From contig NZ_PIPR01000004.1 in assembly GCF_003987355.1 (NCBI RefSeq), positions 44,791 to 108,790 on the forward strand: DNA of 64,000 bases, given 5' to 3'. The DNA comes from Pseudidiomarina aestuarii. GTDB taxonomy: Bacteria > Pseudomonadota > Gammaproteobacteria > Enterobacterales > Alteromonadaceae. Position 1 is the stretch's first letter. Each line of letters starts with the position of its first letter. This document shows positions 1 to 9,198 of this stretch, piece by piece. The position numbers and the translations under genes were made by a program. The notes under the pieces were generated by a model. The model was given only the letters and a program-made list of their open reading frames with translations. It did not search any database and was not told the origin of the DNA.

Positions 1-1019
1 CGTAACTTCCCTGCCTTCACCTTTTTATCACGTTGCATATATCCCTGCCACTGGCTTAGTGGCATTTCGGGCGCATATATAGGTAATTCAAACTGCTTAA
101 AAAGGCGTTCGATACGCGCGACATCAGCATGAGTAAATTCGCCTTGCTGCTGCATATATTGCGCGGCAATCAAGGTGCCAGCCGCAACTGCTTCACCGTG
201 AAACCAAGCCTTGTAATCGCCGCTTGCATGCGCCGCTGCCTCAATGGCATGTCCGAACGTATGACCCAGATTGAGTAGTGCTCGAATACCATGTTCTTGT
301 TCGTCTTCGGCAACAATCTCGGCTTTGATTTCACAACTGCGAGCGATGGCATAGGTGAGCGTTTCGGCATCACGTTGCAGCAGTGCTTGGGCATTGACTT
401 CAAGCCAGCTGAAAAAGTCTGCGTCGTAGATGATTCCGTACTTAACAACTTCGGCTAATCCGCAGGCAAAATCTCGAGGTGTGAGGGTTTCTAAGCAGTT
501 GGTATCGATAATGACGGCTTGCGGTTGATAGAATGCACCGATTAAGTTCTTGCCGCCGGGGTGATTGACCGCTGTTTTACCGCCAACAGAGCTATCAACT
601 TGTGCCAGCAGCGTAGTCGGAACTTGATAGAAATCGACGCCGCGCTGGAATGTTGCTGCGACAAAGCCAGCAAGATCGCCGACAACTCCGCCGCCTAACG
701 CAATAATGGCGGAATCACGGTTAAAGTTATGCTCAATAAGCGTGGTCATCACTTCGGTGAAACTGGCTAAGCTCTTTGCTTGCTCACCGACATTGATGGT
801 GTGCACGAGCACTGTACGGTCAGCCAGTTGCTGTTGAACGGTGTTCGCATACAGCGGACCCACATTGGCATCTGTGAGAATAAGAACTTGTTTTGGGAGT
901 GTTCGCGGAGCGATGAGATCGGTGAATGCCGTGAGCAATCCGGCACCGATATGGATGGAGTAGCTGCGCTCATGTTGCTGGGGCAAACCGACGCGAACGT
1001 GGTGCTTTTGCAGACTCAT
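1..1019 (-). CDS. aroB: 3-dehydroquinate synthase AroB (3' end beyond window)
   Basis: Second enzyme of the shikimate pathway, turning DAHP into 3-dehydroquinate with NAD and a divalent metal in the cytoplasm. The frame is open from the ATG at 1019 to the window edge (339 complete codons). It carries the family blocks GGGVVGDLAGFVA, the PTTLLAQVDSSVGGK segment, NLGHTFGHAIE with the metal-binding histidines, and a terminal DKKVKAGKLR stretch. AroB proteins are about 360 residues, so roughly 20 C-terminal residues are missing. AGGAGG lies 5 nt before the ATG. The gene follows aroK after 31 nt, the usual aroK-aroB pairing behind pilMNOPQ. Confidence 0.96.
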   Translation of the reverse strand, partial: MSLQKHHVRVGLPQQHERSYSIHIGAGLLTAFTDLIAPRTLPKQVLILTDANVGPLYANTVQQQLADRTVLVHTINVGEQAKSLASFTEVMTTLIEHNFNRDSAIIALGGGVVGDLAGFVAATFQRGVDFYQVPTTLLAQVDSSVGGKTAVNHPGGKNLIGAFYQPQAVIIDTNCLETLTPRDFACGLAEVVKYGIIYDADFFSWLEVNAQALLQRDAETLTYAIARSCEIKAEIVAEDEQEHGIRALLNLGHTFGHAIEAAAHASGDYKAWFHGEAVAAGTLIAAQYMQQQGEFTHADVARIERLFKQFELPIYAPEMPLSQWQGYMQRDKKVKAGKL

Positions 1020-1050
1020 GAGCGCCTCCTAGACTGGCGTTAAAACGTGA

Positions 1051-1569
1051 TTATAAACCAACCTTCGCGATAATTTGATCTACTACGTACTTGGCACTTT
1101 GGTCATCGGTGCGAACCACAACGTCTGCAATTTCTTCGTACAACGCGTTGCGCGAATCAGCCAAAGTTTCCAGAACTTCGCGTGGGTTATCGGCTTCAGC
1201 AATAAGTGGCCGGCGTTTGTCACGCTGCGTGCGAGCTAATTGCTTTTCAATAGTGGTTTGCAGGTAGACAACGATGCCACGAGCAGAGAGACGGTTACGG
1301 CTCTCCTTGCTCAAAATGGAGCCACCACCCGTTGCCAGTACGATGCCGGTATTTTCGGTCAGCTCTTCGATGACTTTTTCTTCGCGCAGGCGAAACCCTT
1401 CTTCACCTTCTAATTCAAAGACCCACGCAATATCGGCGCCGGTACGACGTTCGATTTCTGCATCTGAGTCGAAAAATTCGAGGTGGAGTTCGCGGGCTAA
1501 TTGCCTACCAATGGTACTTTTACCTGCCCCCATGGGGCCAACCAAAAAGATGTTACGTTTTTCAGCCAT
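1051..1569 (-). CDS. aroK: Shikimate kinase AroK
   Basis: Phosphorylates shikimate at the 3-hydroxyl with ATP, fifth step of chorismate synthesis. The 172-residue protein is normal length for the family. It has the Walker A loop GPMGAGKST at about residues 11-19, the shikimate-binding DSD motif near residue 35, the GGGS motif near residue 80 and an RRPL segment in the lid region. It sits between pilQ (124 nt upstream) and aroB (31 nt downstream), the order seen in many gammaproteobacteria. The 124-nt gap after pilQ leaves room for its own promoter, but I see no convincing -35/-10 pair there. Confidence 0.97.
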   Translation of the reverse strand: MAEKRNIFLVGPMGAGKSTIGRQLARELHLEFFDSDAEIERRTGADIAWVFELEGEEGFRLREEKVIEELTENTGIVLATGGGSILSKESRNRLSARGIVVYLQTTIEKQLARTQRDKRRPLIAEADNPREVLETLADSRNALYEEIADVVVRTDDQSAKYVVDQIIAKVGL

Positions 1570-1693
1570 ATCGTTGCTTTACATCACTTTTTTACTAGCT
1601 GTGACTCACGGAATCCGGAGTGTCTCAAGACCATCCTTAACCCAATCGAAAAAGAGGGCGGATTATCGCAAGTCACAACCATTTAAGCAAGGC

Positions 1694-3754
1694 TTACGGC
1701 ATATCGTTAACAATTCTCGGCGTTACGAAAATCAGTAGCTCACGCTTCTCATTGATCTGACTTTCGTTACGGAACAACACACCAACGTATGGAATGTCAC
1801 CTAACAGTGGCACCTTGGTAATGTCGTTCAGAATCTGTTGTTGATAAATACCGCCTAGGACAATGGTCTCGCCATTCTCGACCAACACTTGTGTCGTGAT
1901 GGCCTGAGTATCAATAGATACTGCTGGACCTGTTGGAGTCGTGACTGTGTCGCCACGTGTATTTTGAGTAATCGTTAAGTCTAGAATCACTCGATTGTCC
2001 GGGGTAATCTGCGGCGTAACTTGAAGCCCAAGCACGGCCTTTTTGAAGCTTACCGAGGTTGCACCGGACGAGGCACTTTCGACGTAAGGTATTTCTGTAC
2101 CCTGTTCGATATTTGCAGTTTTTTGGTTCGCCGTTGTAATACGAGGGCTGGCGATAATCTCACCCTTGTTTTCGCGCTCTAACGCTGACAACTCAAGGTC
2201 TAAGATACGACCGTCAGCTAGTTTGGCGACTTGGAAACCGAAGGTCGCTGCTGGGTTTGAAACCGGCAAGTTTACATTCAGACTATTGGTGACATCCGTT
2301 CCTGTGCCCCATGGTAGCGCTTGACTGGTATCCACTTCAGGCTCACTGAAGCCCCACTGAATTCCCAAGTCATCACTAATATTGTCACGAACGGTAACCA
2401 TTCGAGCTTCAATAATGACCTGCTTTACAGGAATATCGAGAATCTTCACCATGCTGCGAACCGCATCAATTTGCGGCTGCGTATCGCGAACCAATAGCGT
2501 ATTCGTGCGGTCATCAACAGTCACAGCACCGCGATTGGTGAGTAAATCAGAACTCTCAGTCCGTAAAATTGCAGCAATTTCGCTCGCTTTTGCGTAATTG
2601 ATCTGGATATATGCGCTGGTCAAAGGCGCAAGCTCAGCAAGTGCCTGTGCTGCTTGTAATTGCTGTTGTTCACGCTGCGCCAACTCTGCCGCAGGTGCTA
2701 CTATCAGAATATTACCGTCGATGCGCTTATCAAGCCCGTTGACGCGTAAAATGGTCTCCAGCGCACGTTCCCAAGGAACGTTTTCAAGACGCAGGGTGAT
2801 ATTACCGCTAACTGATTCTGACGCGACTAAGTTGAGATCATTCTCTTCAGCGAGTATCTGCAACAATTGACGCACAGGCACATCTTGGAAGTTCAAAGAT
2901 ATCGGCTGGCTGCTCTGAATGAAGCTCGAGTCTTCGGCAAGCTCTTGTCCAACGGCGTTCAAAGTCAGGGTCAGACGACCATCAATCTGCTCAAGCTGGT
3001 GCCGGAATTCTTGTTTACCGCGAATTGAGATTCTGGTGTTACGACCGTCCCGGAATGTTTCAATGGCGGCTACAGGTGTCGCAAATTGACCGACATCAAG
3101 CACATACAGCAACTCTTCTGGAAGTGCTGTATCAAATAAAACTAAATCTAGGTTATTGCCGAATGCACGAGCTTCGTGCTCAACCTCTTCGTTCACTAGA
3201 ATATGAAGTTCGCCCGCATCACCATGTTTACGGGTGAAGTAAATATCGGTGACCGAACGCTGATTGGAGCGCGCTGCACCACTAGTGCGGACTTCGGCTT
3301 GTGCTGCAGGTTCAGAGACGCGAGCCGGTTCAGCGATGGCAGTTTGCCGCATTGGCGCGGCATTGTTATCAGGAATATCTTTGGCAGCCACAAAGACTAA
3401 AACCATGACGTCTTTCGAGCGACTCATCAAATGCTCGAGCGGCTGTTTGGTATTGACTCGCAGTAATAAATCGTTGCGTTGTTGAACCACCTCGACACTC
3501 TCGAGAAGTGGGTGTGAGGCGACACTCAAACGACCTGGTTGTAAATCGGTCGAGGTGCCGAGGAGCAGGAATTCATGCGTCAGCGGGTCTTTACTGCGCT
3601 GTACCATCGGCGAATCAACGCGATCACTAAAGAATGCCTCAAGATTAAAACGTTCGGAACCGAGTGGAATTTGTTCCACGCGAAGCAATTCATTGGCACC
3701 TGCACTCAACGGCAACAGAGCGAGTAGAACAATTATTTTGATGAGGTGCTTCAT
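1694..3754 (-). CDS. pilQ: Type IV pilus secretin PilQ
   Basis: Forms the outer-membrane ring through which the type IV pilus leaves the cell. The 686 residues begin with a signal peptide (cleavage near LSAGA-NE, about residue 20). Two AMIN-like beta domains bind peptidoglycan in relatives (about 20-120 and 165-270). An STN/N0 domain follows (about 290-360), then a secretin N1 domain (about 380-455, with VDDRTNTLLVRD) and the secretin beta domain to the end. The C-terminal signature runs through ENGETIVLGGIY and VPLLGDIPYVGVLF. It is the last gene of pilMNOPQ and overlaps pilP by 4 nt, so translation is probably coupled. Confidence 0.97.
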   Translation of the reverse strand: MKHLIKIIVLLALLPLSAGANELLRVEQIPLGSERFNLEAFFSDRVDSPMVQRSKDPLTHEFLLLGTSTDLQPGRLSVASHPLLESVEVVQQRNDLLLRVNTKQPLEHLMSRSKDVMVLVFVAAKDIPDNNAAPMRQTAIAEPARVSEPAAQAEVRTSGAARSNQRSVTDIYFTRKHGDAGELHILVNEEVEHEARAFGNNLDLVLFDTALPEELLYVLDVGQFATPVAAIETFRDGRNTRISIRGKQEFRHQLEQIDGRLTLTLNAVGQELAEDSSFIQSSQPISLNFQDVPVRQLLQILAEENDLNLVASESVSGNITLRLENVPWERALETILRVNGLDKRIDGNILIVAPAAELAQREQQQLQAAQALAELAPLTSAYIQINYAKASEIAAILRTESSDLLTNRGAVTVDDRTNTLLVRDTQPQIDAVRSMVKILDIPVKQVIIEARMVTVRDNISDDLGIQWGFSEPEVDTSQALPWGTGTDVTNSLNVNLPVSNPAATFGFQVAKLADGRILDLELSALERENKGEIIASPRITTANQKTANIEQGTEIPYVESASSGATSVSFKKAVLGLQVTPQITPDNRVILDLTITQNTRGDTVTTPTGPAVSIDTQAITTQVLVENGETIVLGGIYQQQILNDITKVPLLGDIPYVGVLFRNESQINEKRELLIFVTPRIVNDMP

Positions 3755-4293
3755 GAGTCGGAACTCCCTTGCGAATTCAGCAATTGCAGAGTGGTATCAC
3801 GGCGTTGCCAGCAGCCATCGCCTGTCGAAATCCACTCGCGTAGTAATACTTGTTGCGGCGTAATTTGCATCACTTCACCGCGATTTAGTCCAACGTAATC
3901 ACCCAGCTCAACGCGATAGAGGCGACCGGTATTTGAAATAAGTAAAGCACTGTATAAATTATTCGATGATTTGAGGGTACCTGATAAGGTCAATTGATCG
4001 AGCGCCACGCCCTCAAGCTCACTTTGACGACGATTCAGATCGGGTTGCGGACAATCACCACCTACATTGTCTATCGCACGAGCTTGCACAGGCGCCGAAA
4101 CAAAGGGGTCACGAACATCACGGCCGGTGTAGGCCACTCGTGCTAACTCCGGTAGTTCCGGTGCTGGCTTGATAGGCGGTGCTGGCATTCGCTGCACTTC
4201 TTCGGTAAAGGCTTCCAAGTCACTGTGGCTGCCGCCACTGCAAGCAGTCAAAACACTCAAACTTGAAAAAATAAGCAGTGTTTTTAGTCTCAT
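3751..4293 (-). CDS. pilP: Type IV pilus assembly lipoprotein PilP
   Basis: Inner-membrane lipoprotein that links the PilNO complex to the PilQ secretin. The 180-residue product starts with a lipoprotein signal ending in the lipobox LTAC (Cys about residue 18). A Ser/Gly/Pro-rich linker follows, then the PilP beta domain with the family motif ARVAYTGRDVRDPFVSAP around residues 50-70 and the globular part LSGTLKSSNNLYSALLI...GRLYRVELGDYVGLNRGEV. Normal size for the family. It overlaps pilO and pilQ by 4 nt each within the operon. Confidence 0.95.
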   Translation of the reverse strand: MRLKTLLIFSSLSVLTACSGGSHSDLEAFTEEVQRMPAPPIKPAPELPELARVAYTGRDVRDPFVSAPVQARAIDNVGGDCPQPDLNRRQSELEGVALDQLTLSGTLKSSNNLYSALLISNTGRLYRVELGDYVGLNRGEVMQITPQQVLLREWISTGDGCWQRRDTTLQLLNSQGSSDS

Positions 4294-4886
4294 TGCTTGG
4301 CCCTCAACGTTTGTTGTTGATAGGTTTCAGCATTGATATTCAGCACCAAGGCATCGGTAATATCATCCTGGCGCAAGGTAAAATCTTTAACGCTGATAAT
4401 ACGGTGTAAGCCGGCAACTTGGCCGACGAAATCACCAATTTGATGATACTCACCACGGAGCTCAATACGCATCGGTAGCGCGGTATAAAACTCGCGCTCA
4501 ACGGGCGCCAACCACTCAATACGGTCAAAACTCAGTCCGCTCTTGGTGCCTACTAAGGTGATATCGTCCAATAACTTAGGCGTTTCATCTGTATTCGGTA
4601 GCATTGCCAATAAGGTTTCGAGGTCTGCATTCATAGTTTGCAGTTGCTCTTGATATTTAGGCAGATTCACCGCGGTTTGATACTTAGTACGGTAATCTTC
4701 TTTTAATTGTACTTCGCGAGCTTCGTCTTTCTGATACGCAGCCCATTTGTCAGCGATGACAAAATAATAGCCACCGACAATAACGCCGATACCAATAATC
4801 ACCAGCACAGCCAAGCGGAATGGCCAGGGCCAATAAGGCAGGTCATTGATATCTAATTCTTTGAGGTTTGGCATTTTTTGATTCAT
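4290..4886 (-). CDS. pilO: Type IV pilus inner-membrane protein PilO
   Basis: Bitopic inner-membrane protein that pairs with PilN and PilP in the pilus alignment complex. The 198-residue sequence has a short cytoplasmic N-terminus with the LKELDINDLPYWPWPFR motif, one transmembrane helix at about 28-48 (LAVLVIIGIGVIVGGYYFV), a periplasmic coiled coil (about 55-105) and a ferredoxin-like C-terminal domain. It overlaps pilN and pilP by 4 nt on each side, as expected for a tightly coupled operon. Confidence 0.95.
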   Translation of the reverse strand: MNQKMPNLKELDINDLPYWPWPFRLAVLVIIGIGVIVGGYYFVIADKWAAYQKDEAREVQLKEDYRTKYQTAVNLPKYQEQLQTMNADLETLLAMLPNTDETPKLLDDITLVGTKSGLSFDRIEWLAPVEREFYTALPMRIELRGEYHQIGDFVGQVAGLHRIISVKDFTLRQDDITDALVLNINAETYQQQTLRAKQ

Positions 4887-5461
4887 AACTGCGCTCCCTC
4901 AGTTTTGGCGTCATTGGAGCGAATTCGAACGATCAAATTAAAGGCCGCAAAATCAGAGCCCGATACAGTGCCAGTGCGGTCAGTGACAACCTGACGAATT
5001 TCTGGGTCTACGAAAATAGGCGATTCTTTTAAGTTGCGTAAGAACTCAGACACTCGATTATTGGAAACTGTATTCCCACTGATGGTTAAGGAGCGTCCGC
5101 GCTTTTCTATTCCAGTAAGGAAAACACCGTCAGGCGTGCGCTCTGAAAACTCATTCAAAATCATGATGGCGGTATTGCGGTCTTCGTGCAGCGATTTAAT
5201 CAGCTGAACGCGGTTCATGATCTGATCTTTCTGTTTATTGATATCTTGGATTTCCGCAATTTGCGCATCCAAAATTTGGATCTGGCCGAAGAGAAAGGTA
5301 TTTCTGCTCTGTTGCCGTTGTTGCATGTCGGCGATGACAAGAAATGCGATACCGACTACAACACTGGCAACCACAATCGCAATACCTGCATGGATACCAA
5401 ACTCTTTCTTGGCTCGCTGGCGTGCAATTTCACGCCACGGTAGGAGGTTTACGTGTGCCAT
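4883..5461 (-). CDS. pilN: Type IV pilus inner-membrane protein PilN
   Basis: Partner of PilO. Its cytoplasmic N-terminus, here MAHVNLLPWRE, contains the INLLPWR-type motif that binds the groove of PilM. One transmembrane helix covers about residues 25-46, followed by a periplasmic coiled coil rich in Gln, Ile and Asp and a small ferredoxin-like domain. 192 residues is the normal size. The start overlaps the end of pilM by 13 nt and the end overlaps pilO by 4 nt. Confidence 0.95.
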   Translation of the reverse strand: MAHVNLLPWREIARQRAKKEFGIHAGIAIVVASVVVGIAFLVIADMQQRQQSRNTFLFGQIQILDAQIAEIQDINKQKDQIMNRVQLIKSLHEDRNTAIMILNEFSERTPDGVFLTGIEKRGRSLTISGNTVSNNRVSEFLRNLKESPIFVDPEIRQVVTDRTGTVSGSDFAAFNLIVRIRSNDAKTEGAQL

Positions 5462-6519
5462 GGTGTAAAGCTCCGTAGTGCGAGACCCACTGCTTCAACA
5501 AAGCGTGGGCCATGGTCGTGCAGATGCTGCAATTTTTCTGGCAGAGGGAAATGGTCAAACGGGTTGAGCGCAATGACGGGGTAACTGACCTGCTGATTTA
5601 GCGATTCCAGCACTACCGGGATCATGGCGCCAATGTTCACGACTACTAAGGCTGCGAAGGTCTTATCGCTGGCGCCGCTTTGGTACATCTGTACCCCGCG
5701 ATTGGTCTGCGACCATAAATTCCCGAGGTAATCTTGAATAAATAAATCGGATAAGTCTTCGAGTTCATTAGCCCGTAATTTCGCGAGCAATTCACCGTGC
5801 TCGACCGCACCATTTTGGTCGAGTGAGCTTAACATGCTTACAATACCGCCACTTTGGAAACGGTTAAACGAAACTTCACCCTGGTTAAGCACGATAGTTT
5901 GTGTCGTGTGCATGCCGATATCAAGAACCAAAATAGGTAACTTGCTACTGGCCACTTCTGGTTGTAGATGAGGCAGTAAATAGTTGCAGGCGCGCAGAAT
6001 AGCCTGATTATCAACGTCCATAATAGTGACGTTCAAACCGGCGTCTTCAAAAACTTGTACTCGAGTGTCAACAGAGACCATTCGCGTTGCGGTGACTAAC
6101 ACGCGTTGTTGGCCCAATATAGTAGGATGATCACCGAGACTTTCGAAGTCATAACGCACTTCGTTCAGCGGGAAGGGTATGAGTGCTTCAGCCTCGGCCT
6201 CTATTTTTTCGGCAATAGCTTCATCGTCTAAATCAGCGCTGACGGCAATTTGTTTCGATATCGCTAAGTTACCAGACACGGCTGAGACGACGTCTTTGGT
6301 CTTGCCCGAAAGCTTCTTCCGAGCTTGCACCACAATTTTGGCAAGTTTCTCGATATCGACAATTTCGTCTTCGGTGATCACACTTTTCGGCAAGGCATGC
6401 TCAGCGACGCCGATGACCTGATAGGTATCTTCGTGCGGTAACAACTCCACAGCCTTAACTGCATCAGTTGCGATGTCGATGCCAAGACCTGGTTTCTTCC
6501 CCAGACCAAACAGCCCCAT
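5449..6519 (-). CDS. pilM: Type IV pilus assembly ATPase-like protein PilM
   Basis: Actin/FtsA-like cytoplasmic protein that binds PilN and connects the pilus motor to the alignment complex. I start it at the ATG at 6519, giving MGLFGLGKKPGLGIDIATDAVK and 356 residues, because GGGAGAG lies 4 nt upstream. A TTG 21 nt further upstream would only add residues not seen in the family. The nucleotide-fold motifs are visible: GIDIATDAVKAVEL near the N-terminus, LDIGMHTTQTIVL in the middle and VNIGAMIPVVLESL toward the end. First gene of the pilMNOPQ operon, divergent from mrcA. Confidence 0.96.
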   Translation of the reverse strand: MGLFGLGKKPGLGIDIATDAVKAVELLPHEDTYQVIGVAEHALPKSVITEDEIVDIEKLAKIVVQARKKLSGKTKDVVSAVSGNLAISKQIAVSADLDDEAIAEKIEAEAEALIPFPLNEVRYDFESLGDHPTILGQQRVLVTATRMVSVDTRVQVFEDAGLNVTIMDVDNQAILRACNYLLPHLQPEVASSKLPILVLDIGMHTTQTIVLNQGEVSFNRFQSGGIVSMLSSLDQNGAVEHGELLAKLRANELEDLSDLFIQDYLGNLWSQTNRGVQMYQSGASDKTFAALVVVNIGAMIPVVLESLNQQVSYPVIALNPFDHFPLPEKLQHLHDHGPRFVEAVGLALRSFTPWHT

Positions 6520-6540
6520 AGCGCTCTCCCAAACTCTCAA

Positions 6541-6573
6541 TTCGGCATTCTATTAAAATTGTACTATGCCGAA
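6541..6573 (-). promoter_or_regulatory. Putative pilM promoter inside an inverted repeat
   Basis: A TACAAT -10-like hexamer for the minus strand lies at 6558-6563, about 40 nt from the pilM start, but I find no good -35. It is framed by a perfect 8-bp inverted repeat, TTCGGCAT at 6541-6548 and ATGCCGAA at 6566-6573, which could be an operator. A second short hairpin (GTGCAAAG / CTTTGCAC) lies at 6602-6619. No regulator is identified. Confidence 0.4.
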
Positions 6574-6633
6574 CATCATATTACGCTTAAAGGTAAGCAT
6601 AGTGCAAAGGTCTTTGCACGGTAAAAATAACAC

Positions 6634-6662
6634 TTATAGTTATTTTTTAATCTTTCTATAAT
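6634..6662 (+). promoter_or_regulatory. Putative mrcA promoter
   Basis: A consensus TATAAT -10 sits at 6657-6662 in an AT-rich stretch, 72 nt before the mrcA start. The hexamer 17 nt upstream, TTATAG at 6634-6639, is a poor -35. The call rests mainly on the -10 and its position. Confidence 0.4.
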
Positions 6663-6733
6663 AGTCTAAGTCTATTGGCAACGCTCAATTCGCCAAAAAA
6701 ATTCGCAGTAAAATAGAGCAGTAAGGGGCAGTT

Positions 6734-9193
6734 TTGAAGATTTTAAAGTGGTTTCTGATCACATTTGCGGCCTTGACCGTGCTGGGCGCATTGATGACCG
6801 GCGGTCTCTACTGGTACATGAAAGATGACCTCCCAAGTGTCGCTGAGCTGCGTGAAGTACGTCTGCAAACCCCTATGCAAGTGTATTCCTCTGACGGCGA
6901 ACTCATCGCTCAATTCGGTGAAATTCGGCGAATTCCTCTGCGTTTGGACGAAATTCCAGCAACCTTGCAGGAAGCTTTTTTAGCGACCGAAGATACGCGC
7001 TTCTACGATCACTTTGGTATTGACCCGATTGGCGTTGCTCGAGCCTTCTTCCAGTTGATGGTCACCGGTGAAATTCAGGGGGGTGGGAGTACCATCACGC
7101 AGCAGCTCGCGCGTAACTTCTATTTAAGCTTTGAACAAACATGGACGCGAAAAATAAAAGAAGCCTTTATTTCCCTGCATATGGAGAGTCAGCTCAGCAA
7201 GGATGAAATTCTGGAGTTGTACTTAAATAAAATCACGTTTGGGCATCGTGCACATGGTGTCGGCGCCGCAGCGCAGGTTTACTACGGTAAAGAAGTGGGT
7301 GACTTGACGATTGCTCAAATGGCGATGATTGCAGGTTTGCCAAAAGCCCCTTCAACCATGAATCCCATTTCGAACCCAGAACGAGCCCGGGAGCGTCGGG
7401 CAGTGGTGTTGGGGCGGATGCTGGATGAACAGGTTATTACTCGTGATCAATATGAAAACGCGGTGAAAGAGCCGGTTGAAACCCGTTTCCACGGGCCAGA
7501 AGTGACGATGAGCGCGCCTTATCTCGCGGAAATGGTGAGAGCCGAAATGGTCACGCGATACGGTGAGGATTTAGCGTATAACAGTGGCTTTAAGGTCTAC
7601 ACCACGGCCAGTGCAAAGCAGCAGCGCGCGGCACAATTAGCGGTGCAAAACAATTTACACGCTTATGACGAGCGTCACGGTTATCGTGGCCCTGAGGCGA
7701 TATTGTGGGAAGCGGAGGAGGACGCTTGGCAGCCTACGCAAATTCGCGAATATTTGCGTGACGTTGACGCACTGGGTTTGACCTATCCTGCAGTAGTGCT
7801 GGGTGTACAAGACCAACAAGCAATGGTGCTGCGCGGCAGTGGCGAGCCCGTTACCCTGAGGTGGGATGGACTGAAGTGGGCACGTCCCTACATGAATGCT
7901 GAACGCCAGGGAGCTGCACCACAAAATGCAGCGGAAATCTTAAAAGCTGGACATCTCATTCGGATCCGTTTAACTGAAAATGGTTGGCGCTTGGCACAGT
8001 TGCCTGAGCCTGGCGCTGCTATTGTTGCTTTGCGCCCTCAAGATGGTGGCATTGCCGCCGCAGTGGGTGGTTATAGTTTCCGCATCAGTCAATACAATCG
8101 GGCGACTCAAGCAGAGCGACAAGCGGGGTCTAACATCAAGCCGTTTATCTATTCGGCTGCATTAGAGAATGGATTTACGTTAGCAACATTGGTCAACGAC
8201 GCACCTATTAACCAATGGAATCCAGGTAGCGGTATCGCCTGGCGCCCACGTAACTCGCCGGATGTATACGAAGGACCGATCCGAGTTCGCGAAGCCTTAG
8301 CGAAATCAAAGAACGTGGTGTCGGTTCGATTACTGCGCTCCATGGGTGTAAATACAACGGTTGAATATTTGACGCGGTTTGGTTTTGCTTTTGACGAGTT
8401 ACCGCGCAACGAATCGTTGAGTTTGGGCTCTGCGTCGATGACTCCGCTTGAGATTGCGCGTGGTTACGCTGTGTTTGCGAATGGCGGCTTCTTGGTCACG
8501 CCTTACTTTATTGAACGAATTGCCGATGCCAGTGACACAACCATTTTCCAAGCTCGCCCTGCAGTGGCTTGTGTGTTGTGTGAAACGGAGCGAGAAGTAA
8601 TTCAGGCTCCGCAAGTGATCACGGAGCAGAACGCATTCTTGATTACACAAGCCATGAACTCGGCAGTTTGGGGTGGTGGAAGTTGGCAGCACAAAACCGG
8701 TTGGAATGGTACCGCTTGGCGCATTCAACGCTCGCAACCTATTGTTCGTAAAGCCGATCGCAATATTGTGGGTAAAACGGGTACAACCAACGACGTTAAA
8801 GACACCTGGTTCTCGGGCTATGTCAGTGGTTTAGTAACGACCGCCTGGGTGGGTTTCGACAATCTTGAGCGCGCGTTGGGCTCAAGCACTATGAATGAAA
8901 ATTTAGATAGTTCTGAGCAAGAAATTAGTGGTGTTGAGGCAGGTGCGAAAACCGCTTTGCCGATGTGGATTGAGTTTATGGAAACAGCGGTTCAGGACGT
9001 TTCAACCGAGCCATTTGATGTGCCACCTGGCCTCGTGTCAGCACGGATTGATTTGGCGACCGGAAAACTGAGTCGTAATAGCGACTATACCACTGGGTTT
9101 GAATACTTTTTGCCGGGCACTGCACCCACCGAATATGCGGAAGAAGGTTCTTCATCGTCGAATATTTTCGACGATGAAGACTCTATTTTCTGA
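6734..9193 (+). CDS. mrcA: Penicillin-binding protein 1A (bifunctional)
   Basis: Class A PBP that polymerises glycan strands and crosslinks peptides in the periplasm, anchored by one N-terminal helix (about 5-28). The TTG start at 6734 is chosen because an AAGGGG ribosome site lies just upstream and the helix begins at once. The transglycosylase domain (about 50-220) shows EDTRFYDHFGID and GGSTITQQLARN. An OB-like insertion follows (about 310-420). The transpeptidase domain has the SxxK motif in AGSNIKPF (about 467), SKN (about 525) and KTGT (about 680). 819 residues is normal. It faces pilMNOPQ, a conserved arrangement. Its last codons contain a 14-bp hairpin (see 9149-9180). Confidence 0.96.
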   Translation: MKILKWFLITFAALTVLGALMTGGLYWYMKDDLPSVAELREVRLQTPMQVYSSDGELIAQFGEIRRIPLRLDEIPATLQEAFLATEDTRFYDHFGIDPIGVARAFFQLMVTGEIQGGGSTITQQLARNFYLSFEQTWTRKIKEAFISLHMESQLSKDEILELYLNKITFGHRAHGVGAAAQVYYGKEVGDLTIAQMAMIAGLPKAPSTMNPISNPERARERRAVVLGRMLDEQVITRDQYENAVKEPVETRFHGPEVTMSAPYLAEMVRAEMVTRYGEDLAYNSGFKVYTTASAKQQRAAQLAVQNNLHAYDERHGYRGPEAILWEAEEDAWQPTQIREYLRDVDALGLTYPAVVLGVQDQQAMVLRGSGEPVTLRWDGLKWARPYMNAERQGAAPQNAAEILKAGHLIRIRLTENGWRLAQLPEPGAAIVALRPQDGGIAAAVGGYSFRISQYNRATQAERQAGSNIKPFIYSAALENGFTLATLVNDAPINQWNPGSGIAWRPRNSPDVYEGPIRVREALAKSKNVVSVRLLRSMGVNTTVEYLTRFGFAFDELPRNESLSLGSASMTPLEIARGYAVFANGGFLVTPYFIERIADASDTTIFQARPAVACVLCETEREVIQAPQVITEQNAFLITQAMNSAVWGGGSWQHKTGWNGTAWRIQRSQPIVRKADRNIVGKTGTTNDVKDTWFSGYVSGLVTTAWVGFDNLERALGSSTMNENLDSSEQEISGVEAGAKTALPMWIEFMETAVQDVSTEPFDVPPGLVSARIDLATGKLSRNSDYTTGFEYFLPGTAPTEYAEEGSSSSNIFDDEDSIF
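9149..9180. terminator. Perfect 14-bp hairpin in the 3' end of mrcA
   Basis: TCTTCATCGTCGAA at 9149-9162 and TTCGACGATGAAGA at 9167-9180 are exact reverse complements around a 4-nt TATT loop. The hairpin lies inside the last codons of mrcA and ends 13 nt before its stop. The convergent metL stop is only 5 nt beyond that, so no intergenic space exists for a terminator. A weak T-rich stretch (TCTATTTTC) follows on the plus strand. Terminator function, probably for both directions, is an inference. Confidence 0.5.
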
Positions 9194-9198
9194 GAAAG

